The notes under the pieces are model-generated. The model was given only the letters and a program-made list of their open reading frames with translations. It ran no database searches and was not told the origin of the DNA. This document shows, piece by piece, positions 49,583 through 59,115 of a DNA stretch of 64,000 nt. The stretch is from Candidatus Cloacimonetes bacterium HGW-Cloacimonetes-2 (GTDB lineage: Bacteria > Cloacimonadota > Cloacimonadia > Cloacimonadales > Cloacimonadaceae). The DNA lies in contig PHBP01000003.1 of NCBI GenBank assembly GCA_002842035.1, positions 1 through 64,000 of the forward strand, read 5' to 3'. Each line of letters opens with the position of its first letter. Position 1 is the stretch's first letter. Made by a program: the position numbers and the translations under genes.

Positions 49583-50708
49583 GGCTCAGCATTACATAGT
49601 GAGCTTTGACAGGCCTGTCTTGCTGGCTTACTTGGGGCTAGCATTTGCGGGCCTGCTCACAATGCTGGACATAGCTTCGGTACAAGGCACTATGGCTTAT
49701 TTCTACAAGCATCTGGCCTTTCTGGGTTTTTCTATACTGACGGCAATTTTTATCCTTTATTTTCCCAATTTGGAGAGGCTAAAGAGGCTAGGTCCGGTGC
49801 TGGTCTATCTTTCAATCGCCCTATTGGTCTTGGTACTGCTCAAGGGGAACACCGTAAAGGGAGGTACCAGGCAGATATCTCTGGGCTTCCTGAGCTTCCA
49901 GCCGTCGTTCCTGGCGCGCCTGGCATTGGTCTTCTTTTTTGCGGGATATCTGGAGCGTAAAAACGAAGTCTTGAATTCACTTGAAATCAAGACCCTCTTC
50001 AACGAGTTCCTGCCTCTGGGCGTAATTACAATAGGAATATTTGTACTGATTATAGTCGAGAAACATCTTAGCACCCTCATCATCGGTGGTTCAACTCTCT
50101 TGGGTATGCTCACCTATGCCGGCCTGCGCAGGAGATACGTCTTGCTGATAGCATTTCTCGGGCTGATAGTTGGTATCTTCATCCTTACTCATGGCGATGA
50201 GTACCGTATGCGCCGCATAGAGATTTATAAAAAGTACAACCTCTTTATTAGAAGCGAGAATGTTCAGGTCAGCTCAGGTGAGGAGTATCAAGTAAGGGAA
50301 AGTCTGACGGCTTTATCGAGTGGTTCGTTGTTTGGCACTGGAATTGCCAGAGGCAGAGCAAAGCATTACTACCTTCCGGAAGCCAGAACTGATTACATCT
50401 TCACTATCATCGGAGAAGAATTTGGATTCCTGGGGGCAATCTTCGTCTTCGGCTTGCACTGTCTGCTCTTTTTTAGGGCATTCAGAATCGCAAACCATCA
50501 GGAGAGCCTCTATCTCAGGCTCTTGGGGGCGGGAGTGGCGATGAATATCTTCTTCAATGCACTGGTCAATGTCGGGGTCTCAATCTCGATATTGCCGCCT
50601 ACTGGAAATACTCTCCCCTTCGTAAGCTATGGAGGATCTGCCCTTTTGGTAGATTCCATCGGCGTAGGAGTAATCCTTAATATCAGCGCCAGCAGGAGAT
50701 ACGTGTGA
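49569..50708 (+). CDS. ftsW: FtsW/RodA-type septal glycosyltransferase (SEDS)
   Basis: A SEDS-family membrane polymerase that makes glycan strands from lipid II at the septum, partner of FtsI. About ten helices. Conserved parts are SVQGTMAYFYKHL, the loop LTALSSGSLFGTGIARG followed by the KHYYLPEARTDYIFTIIGEEFG block with the catalytic-type Asp, and the C-terminal LPPTGNTLPFVSYGGSALLV. The ATG at 49569 gives 379 residues, the usual size; a longer frame begins inside murD. The stop shares bases with the murG start. Confidence 0.93.
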   Translation: MKKTRAQHYIVSFDRPVLLAYLGLAFAGLLTMLDIASVQGTMAYFYKHLAFLGFSILTAIFILYFPNLERLKRLGPVLVYLSIALLVLVLLKGNTVKGGTRQISLGFLSFQPSFLARLALVFFFAGYLERKNEVLNSLEIKTLFNEFLPLGVITIGIFVLIIVEKHLSTLIIGGSTLLGMLTYAGLRRRYVLLIAFLGLIVGIFILTHGDEYRMRRIEIYKKYNLFIRSENVQVSSGEEYQVRESLTALSSGSLFGTGIARGRAKHYYLPEARTDYIFTIIGEEFGFLGAIFVFGLHCLLFFRAFRIANHQESLYLRLLGAGVAMNIFFNALVNVGVSISILPPTGNTLPFVSYGGSALLVDSIGVGVILNISASRRYV

Positions 50709-51772
50709 ACTATATAGTTGCCGGGGGCGGAACAGGCGGGCACATTGTGCCGGCATTGGCAATTGCTCACAGGCTAAGAATGGCTGAACACAAGGTATCC
50801 TACATCGGAAACAAGGATAGCCTGGAAGAGCGGATTGTGAGGAACGAGCGGATTCCATTTCTTGCGATCAATGTTCAGAAGCTATATAGAAAACTCACAC
50901 TGGCACACTTGAAGTTCCCGGTTCTCCTCATTAGTAGTATATTCAAATGCCTCAGCTACCTAAAACAGACTAATGCCCGTGCGATAATCTGCACCGGAGG
51001 ATACATCTCTGGTCCTATCGCCATAGCTGCGATACTCAAGCGGATCGATCTGTATATCTGGGACGGGAATAGTTTCCCGGGACTGACCACCCGGTTGATA
51101 GCCCGCAGAGCAAGAGCTGTGTTTACAGCTTATGACGCCACAGCACAAAGGCTACCCGGTGCAAATTGCCAGAATCTGGGCATCCCGGTGAAAGACAATA
51201 TCAGCACAACTGAAACAGGTTGGAAGCCGGAATTAGTTGGTTTGAGTGCCACGAAAAAGATTATCCTGATCACAGGGGGCTCTCAAGGCTCCCTGGCTAT
51301 AAACAGAGCCGTTGAATCTTCAATCGACCATTTACTCAAGAATGGCTATACAATACTCTGGCAAACGGGTAAGACCTCATACAAAGAAATCAAAACCCGA
51401 GTCGGGGACAAAGCCGGACTCTATCTCTTTGATTTTACAGACAATATGCCGCAGATGATGGCTTACAGCCACTTGGCAATCACCCGGGCAGGCGCGATGA
51501 CCATTGCCGAGCTCGAGACCAACAATCTACCTGCTATCCTGGTTCCACTACCTACAGCTGCAGAGAATCATCAGCACTACAACGCGGTCGAACAGGAGAA
51601 AAAAGGCGTTGCGATGCTCCTGGATCAGTCAAAATTAAACGCAGAGAACCTGATCAAGTGCATTACAGACCTTGAGAAGCACTATCAAAGCTACAAAACT
51701 GCATTGGAGAGCTTGCCTCCAAACAATGCCACAGATGCAATCGTGAATTACGTCCTCAGTAAGAGCCATTAA
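50705..51772 (+). CDS. murG: Lipid II synthase (GlcNAc transferase)
   Basis: A peripheral membrane GT-B enzyme that adds GlcNAc to lipid I. The N-terminal glycine loop IVAGGGTGGHIVPALAIA, the second loop LITGGSQGSLAINRAV and the donor site THLAITRAGAMTIAELE-like segment with LVPLPTAAENHQHYNA are characteristic. 355 residues. The start is GTG at 50705, overlapping ftsW by 4 bp. Order ftsW-murG-murC is the common dcw arrangement. Confidence 0.96.
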   Translation: MNYIVAGGGTGGHIVPALAIAHRLRMAEHKVSYIGNKDSLEERIVRNERIPFLAINVQKLYRKLTLAHLKFPVLLISSIFKCLSYLKQTNARAIICTGGYISGPIAIAAILKRIDLYIWDGNSFPGLTTRLIARRARAVFTAYDATAQRLPGANCQNLGIPVKDNISTTETGWKPELVGLSATKKIILITGGSQGSLAINRAVESSIDHLLKNGYTILWQTGKTSYKEIKTRVGDKAGLYLFDFTDNMPQMMAYSHLAITRAGAMTIAELETNNLPAILVPLPTAAENHQHYNAVEQEKKGVAMLLDQSKLNAENLIKCITDLEKHYQSYKTALESLPPNNATDAIVNYVLSKSH

Positions 51773-51783
51773 GGAGATCGATT

Positions 51784-53160
51784 ATGCTTGGAAGAATAAA
51801 GAAACTTCATTTCATCGGGATAGGTGGAATTGGAATGTCCGGAATTGCAGAGTTTTTGCACAACCAAGGCCTGCAGATTACCGGGTCAGATATGAAGAAG
51901 ACTGATCTTACCAGGCACTTGGAAGATCTTGGTATCCAGATCCGCGAAGGACACGATCCATCACTGATCAAGGATGCAGATGTGGTGGTCAAGTCTTCTG
52001 CTGTAAAAGATGACAATCCCGAAATTCAAGCTGCCAGATCAATGAAGATTCCGGTGATCCGCAGAGCGGAAATGCTCGCTGAGATCGCCAGAATGAGCTT
52101 TAGTATCGGTATATCGGGAACCCACGGCAAGACCACTACTACTTCTATGACCGGTTTGGTACTGGAAGCTGCTGGCCTAGATCCCACCATAATCGTTGGC
52201 GGTAAGGTAAAGAACTTTGGCTCAAACAACGTAATGGGTTCGGGTAAATACATCGTTCTCGAGGCTGATGAGTACGACCATTCATTTTTGTCGCTTACTC
52301 CTTGTATTGCAGGCATTACCAATATTGATACGGACCACTTGGATTGCTATAGGAATCTCGACGATATCAAAGGTGCTTTCATCGAGTATGCCAACAAAGT
52401 GCCGTTCTTTGGCTCGGTGATTGCCTGCCTCGAAGATCCGGGAGTGCAAAGCATCCTTCCTGATATCAAAAAGAAAGTTTTAACCTATGGCTTCTCCCGC
52501 CAAGCGGATATACAAGCCTCTGCCATTGAAATGGTGGATTTCTGCGCATCTTTTGATGTGAGCTTCAAGGGATACAAACTTGGCAGGATCTCTATGAATG
52601 TTACGGGTAAACATAACATTCTAAACGCTTTGCAGGCCGTCGGTATAGGTCTTGAGCTGGATATCCCATTCCAGGACATCCAAACGGGGCTGGCAAAATA
52701 CAGCGGTGTCTATCGCAGGTTTGAGCTCAAAGGCGAAGCTGCCGAAATTACCGTTTATGATGATTACGCCCATCATCCTACTGAAATCATCGCCACTCTG
52801 GAAGGCTTCAAAGATAGCACGGAAAGACGCATAGTTGCATTATTTCAACCACATCTATATTCCAGGACCAGGGATCTCTACAGTGAGTTTGGAAAAGCTT
52901 TCTTTTCATGCGATTATCTGATTCTTGCACCGATCTATCCGGCCAGAGAAACCGAGATCCCCGGAGTAAGCTCCCAGATGATTGCGGATGCGGCTGTTCA
53001 ATCCGGACATCACAATATTATTTGCTTGGAAAACAACGAAGATATCGTAAACGAGACTCTGACAGTGCTGCAGCCGGGAGATATCCTCCTTACTATGGGT
53101 GCCGGTAACATCTGGCAGTATGGTGAAGAAATATTGGCCAAGCTGAGAGAAAAGAGTTGA
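51784..53160 (+). CDS. murC: UDP-MurNAc--L-alanine ligase
   Basis: Adds L-Ala to UDP-MurNAc. The N-terminal nucleotide loop HFIGIGGIGMSGIAEFLH, the ATP loop SGTHGKTTTTSM, EADEYDHSFLSL and the C-terminal DDYAHHPTEI and FQPHLYSRTRDL segments match the family. 458 residues. AAGGAG lies 7 bp before the ATG. In many genomes murB and ddl follow; here only a 105-bp gap separates it from ftsQ. Confidence 0.97.
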   Translation: MLGRIKKLHFIGIGGIGMSGIAEFLHNQGLQITGSDMKKTDLTRHLEDLGIQIREGHDPSLIKDADVVVKSSAVKDDNPEIQAARSMKIPVIRRAEMLAEIARMSFSIGISGTHGKTTTTSMTGLVLEAAGLDPTIIVGGKVKNFGSNNVMGSGKYIVLEADEYDHSFLSLTPCIAGITNIDTDHLDCYRNLDDIKGAFIEYANKVPFFGSVIACLEDPGVQSILPDIKKKVLTYGFSRQADIQASAIEMVDFCASFDVSFKGYKLGRISMNVTGKHNILNALQAVGIGLELDIPFQDIQTGLAKYSGVYRRFELKGEAAEITVYDDYAHHPTEIIATLEGFKDSTERRIVALFQPHLYSRTRDLYSEFGKAFFSCDYLILAPIYPARETEIPGVSSQMIADAAVQSGHHNIICLENNEDIVNETLTVLQPGDILLTMGAGNIWQYGEEILAKLREKS

Positions 53161-53165
53161 CACGA

Positions 53166-53261
53166 ATGGTAACTATCAAAAAAATAGTACCTTATGAAGA
53201 TCTACCTGATTTCGAGAAATTGGCTTGTATCGATGTAAATCATATAAGTACAATACAATAG
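53166..53261 (+). CDS. 31-codon micro-ORF between murC and ftsQ
   Basis: ATG at 53166, TAG at 53259-53261, filling the gap between murC and ftsQ. The peptide begins MVTIKKIVPYEDLPDF and ends in NHISTIQ; it is not hydrophobic. A weak AAAGAG lies upstream. It stands where murB or ddl would be expected, but it is not recognisably part of either. It may be a leader, a gene remnant or chance. Confidence 0.3.
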   Translation: MVTIKKIVPYEDLPDFEKLACIDVNHISTIQ

Positions 53262-53268
53262 AGGATTG

Positions 53269-54024
53269 ATGAAAGAGCGTAAACGCCGCGGCCATAGCAG
53301 ATATTATCTGTTCTTCTTCTTGGTATTGATTGCCATAGGAGCTTTGGGCACAGGTGTTTACTACCTTCTCAGAAACCTTACTGTTCTCGAACTGCAAAAG
53401 ATCGAAATCAGCGGGAACAAATCAGTCCCGGATAGCTTGCTCAACAAGGTTTTAAAGCCATATCTGGGGCAAAACCTGCTGGCAGTTGAAACCAAGCAAG
53501 TAAGAAAGTCTCTAATGGCCTTTTCTCGCATTGATGAGATCAAGATCCGCAAAAGTTTGCTTCACACTCTCAAGATAGAGATTAAAGAACGCAGTGGAGT
53601 CTTGTATCTCAAAACAGTCGAAGGCGATCTGTTTCCGATTGATTCGGAAGCGAGAGTGCTTACCCGCTACACCAACGTCCTTGGTGAAGATCTGCCTGTT
53701 ATTAGCAGTTTCTTCCACAGTTCTCAGATCAAAAATGGTCTCAAGCTAAACAGCCCGGAGCTCAAGCGAGTGCTTGCTTTGAATGCAAGAATTATGAGGG
53801 ATTACCCCGAGTTTATGCCTCGCATATCGGAGTATTATACTATAGACAATACGATTTACATAGTCGATATGGAAACAGGGACTCGCTTGATCCCGCCCGA
53901 TGAAGGCCTGGCTGATCAGCTTCGTCGGTATTTATTCGTCCAGGAGAATGGCAATATCGGCAATCACAAATTAGTCGATTTACGCTACCTAAACCAGGTG
54001 GTAGTAAAGGCGGATACAAAATGA
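53269..54024 (+). CDS. ftsQ: Cell division protein FtsQ/DivIB
   Basis: A bitopic septal protein linking early and late division proteins. The short basic cytoplasmic start (KERKRRGHSRYY) is followed by one helix (about 14-34, FFFLVLIAIGALGTGVYYLL) and a POTRA domain (LQKIEISGNKSVPDSLLNKVL to LLHTLKIEIKERSGVLYL), then the FtsQ beta domain (DLFPIDSEARVL). 251 residues. The ATG at 53269 is chosen since GAGG lies 5 bp before it. The stop overlaps ftsA by ATGA. Confidence 0.92.
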   Translation: MKERKRRGHSRYYLFFFLVLIAIGALGTGVYYLLRNLTVLELQKIEISGNKSVPDSLLNKVLKPYLGQNLLAVETKQVRKSLMAFSRIDEIKIRKSLLHTLKIEIKERSGVLYLKTVEGDLFPIDSEARVLTRYTNVLGEDLPVISSFFHSSQIKNGLKLNSPELKRVLALNARIMRDYPEFMPRISEYYTIDNTIYIVDMETGTRLIPPDEGLADQLRRYLFVQENGNIGNHKLVDLRYLNQVVVKADTK

Positions 54025-55292
54025 GAACAAATATCACCACTGCCCTTGACATCGGCTCCAGCAGCATAAAGGTCATCATCGCCCAATCTGCCAAAGATGG
54101 CAAGACAGAGATCAAGGGTCTCAGTCATGTGCCGACTGAAGGTATTGAGCGCGGATTGGTAAGAGATATCAGTATGGTAAGCGCCAGTATCAGAAAGGCC
54201 TTGGAAGAGGCTGAAAAGCTGGCAGATACCAAAGCTCAGAACATATATTGCAGCATCAGCGGGGAGCATGTTCGCACCAGTGTTGCCGATGGCAGGATTT
54301 CGATTCCCTCTGTCTCAGCCAATGAGCCGGGGGAGATCACAACTGAGCATCTTGAGCAGGTGATCGAGGAATCGCGCAATCTGGTCAAGATTCAAAAGGC
54401 CAATGATCGCTGCCGAATCCTGCACAGCTTTCCTCAAGGCTTTTCCATTGACGGTCACGAAGATATCTACAATCCTATCAATATGAATGGTTTCCTCTTG
54501 GTTGCCACAGTCTGTTCGGTTTTCGCAGAGCTTACGCCGCTGCGCAATCTCAGCAAGTGCATAGAGCTGGCCGGTTATCATATTGAGCAGGACAACTTCG
54601 TGCTAAGTCATATCGCGACTGCCAATTCAGTCCTCAGCGACGATGAAAGGCGTCTGGGTTGTATCCTGATCGATATGGGTGGTGGAACCAGTGATATAGC
54701 TATCTTCAATCGCGGCATTTTGGAAAAGATCCTGGTCGTTCCCAGAGCAGGCGCAGTGATCACAGAAGACATCGCTATTGGGCTGAAGACTCCAATTTCC
54801 TTTGCCGAGAGTATCAAGCAGGAATATGGCTCTGCCAATGCTGCCAATGTAGATCCATCCATCGAGATTGAGATCGAAGGCATCAGCGGACGCGCTCCCA
54901 GCCGTAAGACAGCCTCTTTGGTAAGCCACGTGATCCAGCACAGGGTGGAGGATATCCTCAATCTCTGTTACAACAAGACCAAGGATTTCTATACTCCCGA
55001 GCTTGTCACGGCAGGCATCGTTTTAACCGGCGGCACAGCTAATCTGCGTGATATAGCCAGTGTCGTAGAAGAATCTTTCAATCTTCCGGTCAAGATCGCC
55101 AGACCAAATCTGGATCAATTCTTTGGCCTGACCACTCAGCTCAATGATCCCGCCTTTGCCACTGCAGTCGGCCTGCTCAATTATGGCGCAGCTCAAGACA
55201 AGGATGGCAAGCCCGGATCGGTGAGTCTCAAAAGCATTCAATCAATACGCATTTTCGATAAACTCAAACAATTTCTAAAAGACTTTACATAA
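54021..55292 (+). CDS. ftsA: Cell division protein FtsA
   Basis: An actin-like ATPase that tethers FtsZ filaments to the membrane. The phosphate loop [16 protein letters not shown], the FtsA-specific 1C domain with [10 protein letters not shown], the second phosphate loop [14 protein letters not shown] and the adenosine motif [11 protein letters not shown] are visible. The C-terminus ([15 protein letters not shown]) is the amphipathic membrane-targeting helix. 423 residues. It overlaps ftsQ by 4 bp; ftsZ follows 15 bp later. Confidence 0.97.
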   Translation: MRTNITTALDIGSSSIKVIIAQSAKDGKTEIKGLSHVPTEGIERGLVRDISMVSASIRKALEEAEKLADTKAQNIYCSISGEHVRTSVADGRISIPSVSANEPGEITTEHLEQVIEESRNLVKIQKANDRCRILHSFPQGFSIDGHEDIYNPINMNGFLLVATVCSVFAELTPLRNLSKCIELAGYHIEQDNFVLSHIATANSVLSDDERRLGCILIDMGGGTSDIAIFNRGILEKILVVPRAGAVITEDIAIGLKTPISFAESIKQEYGSANAANVDPSIEIEIEGISGRAPSRKTASLVSHVIQHRVEDILNLCYNKTKDFYTPELVTAGIVLTGGTANLRDIASVVEESFNLPVKIARPNLDQFFGLTTQLNDPAFATAVGLLNYGAAQDKDGKPGSVSLKSIQSIRIFDKLKQFLKDFT

Positions 55293-55307
55293 TGATAAGG
55301 GGGAACA

Positions 55308-56525
55308 ATGATCGAATTTGACGAAAGACCAGCACAGATAGGTACCAATATCAAGGTCGTCGGCGTCGGCGGAGCCGGTGGTAATGCCATCAACACGATG
55401 ATCATCAACAAACTGGCAGGAGTAGAATTTATCGCTGCCAATACCGATTCATCCGATATCCACAAATCCAAAGCCAAGATGACCTTGCAACTCGGCAAGA
55501 AGATTACGCGAGGCTTGGGAACAGGAGCAAATCCTGATATCGGTTCACGCGCTGCCGAAGAATCCAAAGACGATATCAAGAGCAATCTTGATGGCGCAGA
55601 TATGATCTTTATCACCGCAGGTATGGGTGGGGGAACCGGTACCGGCGGAGCACCTGTGATTGCCAAGATAGCCCGCGAAATGGGCATTCTGACCGTCGGT
55701 ATTGTCACGACTCCCTTTGCTTTTGAAGGCAAAAAACGTCAGGACAATGCAGCAGAAGGTATCCGCAATCTCAAAGAATATGTTGATACACTGATCTTGA
55801 TCCCAAACCAGAAGCTCTGCGAGATCTACTCTGATCTTGGCGTCCTGGATGGCTTTAAGTATGCCGACAACGTCCTTTTTGAAGCAGTGAAGGCTGTATC
55901 TGATATTATTACAGTCACAGGCTATATCAATGTCGATTTTGCTGATGTGAAAGCCGTGATGCAGAATATGGGCTACGCCTTGATGGGCACCGGTATGGCA
56001 GAAGGCGATAATAGAGCCGTCAATGCTGCCAAAGCTGCAATCAACAATCCTCTGCTGTCTGATATCGATCTTGCCGGATGCCAATCTATGCTGATCAATA
56101 TCTCTGCCGGAAACGATATGAAGATGAGCGAATTTGAAGAGATTTCCAATGTCGTAATCAACGAAACCGGTACTGCTGCCAATATCATCACAGGCCTGAT
56201 CTTCGACGAGAATCTTGCCGGAAAGATCTCTGTGACCTTGATCGCGACCGGTCTCAAAAACGGCGTCACAGAACGTGTAATTGATTTTCCCCAAACTCCG
56301 AGTTGGATGACTCACGAGCAACCCAAAGATAATACCAAACCTCCGATTCAGACTCCTCCCACCAAGGTCGAGCCAGCTGTGGATGATGATATCGATGATA
56401 TCTTCAAACGCCTCAATATCACCTCGACCGATACCAAGAGCAATCTGGAAAAGACCAAGGAGGATAGTCCTCGCTTGCCCAATCTGAGGACTGATATTCC
56501 GGCTTTCTTGAAAGCCCTGGATTAG
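55308..56525 (+). CDS. ftsZ: Cell division protein FtsZ
   Basis: The tubulin-like GTPase that forms the division ring. The N-terminal [15 protein letters not shown], the tubulin signature [15 protein letters not shown] and the T7 loop [11 protein letters not shown] are present. After the globular part a variable linker of about 60 residues leads to the conserved end peptide [11 protein letters not shown], which binds FtsA. 405 residues. GGGGG precedes the ATG. It is the last gene of the dcw operon and is followed by a strong terminator. Confidence 0.98.
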   Translation: MIEFDERPAQIGTNIKVVGVGGAGGNAINTMIINKLAGVEFIAANTDSSDIHKSKAKMTLQLGKKITRGLGTGANPDIGSRAAEESKDDIKSNLDGADMIFITAGMGGGTGTGGAPVIAKIAREMGILTVGIVTTPFAFEGKKRQDNAAEGIRNLKEYVDTLILIPNQKLCEIYSDLGVLDGFKYADNVLFEAVKAVSDIITVTGYINVDFADVKAVMQNMGYALMGTGMAEGDNRAVNAAKAAINNPLLSDIDLAGCQSMLINISAGNDMKMSEFEEISNVVINETGTAANIITGLIFDENLAGKISVTLIATGLKNGVTERVIDFPQTPSWMTHEQPKDNTKPPIQTPPTKVEPAVDDDIDDIFKRLNITSTDTKSNLEKTKEDSPRLPNLRTDIPAFLKALD

Positions 56526-56573
56526 CCCCACTTACCATTAAGTATAGAAGCAAGCTCACCCCTTGAGCTTGGT

Positions 56574-56610
56574 AATCGCCGGCTTCCCCCTGCCGGCGAT
56601 TTATTTTTTT
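56574..56610 (+). terminator. Terminator of the dcw operon
   Basis: AATCGCCGGC (56574-56583) pairs with GCCGGCGATT (56592-56601); loop TTCCCCCT; a TTATTTTTTT tail follows. It lies about 50 bp after ftsZ. Confidence 0.92.
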
Positions 56611-56622
56611 ACCGCTTTTTTA

Positions 56623-56651
56623 TTGACAAAAAAGAGCAGTTCGGGAATTTG
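56623..56651 (+). promoter_or_regulatory. Possible promoter of the tRNA array
   Basis: TTGACA at 56623-56628, 17 bp, AATTTG at 56646-56651, then 20 bp to tRNA-Gly. The upstream box is perfect, the downstream one unusual but like that of tRNA-Arg. Confidence 0.35.
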
Positions 56652-56671
56652 ACACTTCAGTACAGTTTGAC

Positions 56672-56747
<76 letters not shown>

Positions 56748-56774
56748 CTTTTTTTAAGATAAGCTATAGTGTGT

Positions 56775-56848
<74 letters not shown>

Positions 56849-56859
56849 TTCATTTGGAT

Positions 56860-56946
56860 GCCGGAGTGGTGGAATTGGTAGACACAAGGGACTTAAAATC
56901 CCTCGGGCATTAGCCCGTGCCGGTTCAAGTCCGGCCTCTGGTACCA
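56860..56946 (+). tRNA. tRNA-Leu (TAA)
   Basis: 87 nt with a long variable arm (CTCGGGCATTAGCCCG), anticodon TAA in GGGACTTAAAATCCC, acceptor GCCGGAG/CTCTGGT with two wobbles, discriminator A and encoded CCA. Confidence 0.97.
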
Positions 56947-56955
56947 TTTATTGAC

Positions 56956-57031
<76 letters not shown>

Positions 57032-57328
57032 TTTTTTTGCCCACGATTTCTGGTCTTCCCAAGATATTACCTGAACATATCACTGATATCCTCTTACTTC
57101 CTCTTTGAATACTTGGGCAATCTTATGATACTTCTCTGGAGATTCCTTGGTAGCCACTAGGGAATCACTAGGGGATCACTAGGGGATCACTAGGGGATTC
57201 AATAGGGGAGAAAGGCATAATCGCAGTAGGTACTACACAGATCAATACACCCTTGTGTGAGAGATAGCGGAGTGCCAATATCCGATCCTTACTTGACAAA
57301 ACAGGCATCCCCTCAGATTGACAATCCT
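57032..57328. other. Intergenic region after the tRNA array
   Basis: About 300 bp with no gene. It contains the 11-bp tandem repeat (57155-57198) and, near its right end, TTGACA at 57293-57298 with AGATTG 16 bp downstream, a possible promoter just before the HAD gene. Confidence 0.5.
57155..57198 (+). repeat. Tandem repeat of four 11-bp units
   Basis: CACTAGGGAAT, then CACTAGGGGAT three times (57155-57165, 57166-57176, 57177-57187, 57188-57198), followed by a degenerate TCAATAGGGGAG. The period equals that of the other arrays, the sequence does not. Confidence 0.9.
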
Positions 57329-58000
57329 ATGAAAGCAATTATCTTTGATCTCGATGGTACTTTAATAGATTCAATGCAGCTTTGGCGCGAAGTCGATGCC
57401 GAATTTCTCGGTAAACGCGGTATAACTGTGCCCGAAAACCTCTTTGAAGATATGCCGCATGGCAATAGCTTCATCCAGACTGCCGATTACTTTCGCAATC
57501 GCTTTAATCTCCCAGATACTACGGAGAGCATAATGCAGGAATGGACCACTATGGTGCGCGAGCATTACAGCAAGAGCGTTCCGCTCAAGCCCGGAGTTAC
57601 CGGGCTAGTTCCCTGGATCAAGGAGCAAGGCATCCTGATCGGCCTGGGCACCAGCAATTCCTATGAGCTTGCCAGGATAGTTCTCACTGCAAATGGCATC
57701 TGGGATTACTTTCTTACAGCAGTAACAGGAGATATGCACCTTAAAGGCAAGCCTTATCCTGATATCTACATAAAAGCTGCAAAAGACCTCAATGTAAGCC
57801 CCGAAGACTGTTTGGTGATCGAGGATACCCTGAGCGGTATAAATGCCGCCAAAGCAGCCAATATGAAGGTTTTTGCCATCTATGATGCGGATGCTGATAA
57901 CGACAGGGCAGCAATCATCGCAGCAGCAGATGGGCATTTCACTAGCTTTGGCGAGATCCAAGGCGCTATCAGCCAGTTAATTGGAGCTAAATATGAATGA
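57329..58000 (+). CDS. HAD-superfamily phosphatase, beta-phosphoglucomutase type
   Basis: A soluble phosphatase or phosphomutase with a helical cap. Motif I FDLDGTLIDSM (Asp nucleophile and general acid), motif II LGTSNSYE (Thr/Ser), Lys in KGKPYPDIY and motif IV VIEDTLSGINAAKAANM are all present. 223 residues fits the group. The ATG at 57329 is chosen because the fold starts there; there is no good ribosome-binding site, so the mRNA could be leaderless or nearly so. The end overlaps the P-loop gene by 8 bp. The substrate is unknown (sugar phosphates are usual). Confidence 0.87.
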   Translation: MKAIIFDLDGTLIDSMQLWREVDAEFLGKRGITVPENLFEDMPHGNSFIQTADYFRNRFNLPDTTESIMQEWTTMVREHYSKSVPLKPGVTGLVPWIKEQGILIGLGTSNSYELARIVLTANGIWDYFLTAVTGDMHLKGKPYPDIYIKAAKDLNVSPEDCLVIEDTLSGINAAKAANMKVFAIYDADADNDRAAIIAAADGHFTSFGEIQGAISQLIGAKYE

Positions 58001-58679
58001 ATTATACATAGTAATCGGAGCTTATGGCAGCGGAAAGAGCGAATACTCCATCCACCTCGCACAAGAACTCAATGAAGCAGGCAAGGACGTAGTCCTGGTC
58101 GATATGGACGTCGTGAATCCCTACTTCCGTTCCCGCGAAGTTCGTGATGAATTTGCTGCGATCGGTATAGAAGTAGTGGCGCCCGATGGCTCATTCAGCC
58201 ATGCTGATCTGCCGATGATCTCTCCCCGCATTATGGGGATGGTGCAAAACCTTTCAAAAACGGTAATTCTCGATGTGGGCGGTGATCCTGCGGGCTGCCG
58301 CACTCTGGGCAGATTTGTCGATGCAATAAATGCCCGTGAGCACAAAATGCAGCTTGTGATCAATACGATGCGTCCTTTTACCTCCAACGTCCAGGAGATC
58401 ACTGCGATGAAGCAAAGCCTGGAATTCAGCTCCAAGCTCAAAGTTACAGAGCTCATCTGCAATACAAACCTGATGGAATATACGGAGCAAGACGTTGTGG
58501 CAGAGGGGATACGCATCACCCAGGAAGCGGCAGAGCTGCTCAAGCTCGAGTTCAAACGTTACCTAGTCTTGGATCAATATGATGCCAAGATCGAGCCCAA
58601 TATTTTGGGCAAAGACAAGATCGTGATGCGCTATATGCTGAAGAAGCCTTGGGAACAGCTACTCGCCCGCGGAATATAG
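57993..58679 (+). CDS. P-loop ATP-binding protein, MinD/CobQ-like
   Basis: 228 residues with Walker A GAYGSGKSEYSIHLA, a deviant switch VLVDMDVVNPYFRSRE and VILDVGGDPAGCRTLGR, as in small SIMIBI-class ATPases found in anaerobes, sometimes near ferredoxin oxidoreductase genes. The ATG at 57993 has GGAG 7 bp upstream. It overlaps the HAD gene and touches crcB (stop and next start adjacent). Its role is unknown; the first residues (MNELYIVIGAYGSGKS) show that nothing precedes the nucleotide loop. No membrane segment. Confidence 0.78.
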   Translation: MNELYIVIGAYGSGKSEYSIHLAQELNEAGKDVVLVDMDVVNPYFRSREVRDEFAAIGIEVVAPDGSFSHADLPMISPRIMGMVQNLSKTVILDVGGDPAGCRTLGRFVDAINAREHKMQLVINTMRPFTSNVQEITAMKQSLEFSSKLKVTELICNTNLMEYTEQDVVAEGIRITQEAAELLKLEFKRYLVLDQYDAKIEPNILGKDKIVMRYMLKKPWEQLLARGI

Positions 58680-59060
58680 ATGCCTTTAATTAAAAACGCG
58701 CTGTTTGTGATGATGGGGGGCTCTCTTGGCAGTCTTGCCAGATACCTGATCTCAGTATTAATCCCCTATGATACACGCAGTCCCTTTCCTTACCGTACCT
58801 TGATTGTAAACTTGGTAGGATCTTTTTTAATCGGCTTTGTAGTTTCCAGATTTCAGCAACACATCTTTTCCCACACGATCAGGCTACTCATTGTAGTCGG
58901 CTTTCTTGGGGCTTTTACGACGTTTTCGACCCTGAGTTACGATACCATCCGTTTACTGAATTCAGGCCACGTCAGGACGGCTCTCCTCAATCTTGCCATC
59001 ACCATCACAGGCGGTCTGATCGCTGTCTTAGCTGGGCTTTGGCTCGGAAAGTCTCACTAG
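58680..59060 (+). CDS. crcB: Fluoride channel CrcB/Fluc
   Basis: A small dual-topology membrane channel that exports fluoride. 126 residues, four helices. Family features are MMGGSLGSLARYLIS, FPYRTLIVNLVGSFLIGF with the conserved Asn, and GFLGAFTTFSTLSYD with the Phe-box and Thr/Ser track. The ATG follows the previous stop directly. No fluoride riboswitch was seen upstream; the gene seems to depend on its upstream neighbours for transcription. Confidence 0.95.
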   Translation: MPLIKNALFVMMGGSLGSLARYLISVLIPYDTRSPFPYRTLIVNLVGSFLIGFVVSRFQQHIFSHTIRLLIVVGFLGAFTTFSTLSYDTIRLLNSGHVRTALLNLAITITGGLIAVLAGLWLGKSH

Positions 59061-59115
59061 ACTTCCACCCGGAGTCCTGACTCCATAATCTATTCTATCG
59101 GATTACAATGCCAGC

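Noticed and set aside
53161-53268. Remnant of murB in the murC-ftsQ gap
   Set aside because: The short peptide shows no MurB motif, so only a micro-ORF of unknown nature is listed.
57155-57198. Tandem units that might be read as a CRISPR array
   Set aside because: Units are 11 bp with no spacers; no cas genes nearby. The same holds for 63395-63447.
59061-59115. A small hairpin (GGAGT/ACTCC) between convergent crcB and AMMECR1 as a terminator
   Set aside because: Five base pairs and no T run on either side; too weak to annotate.
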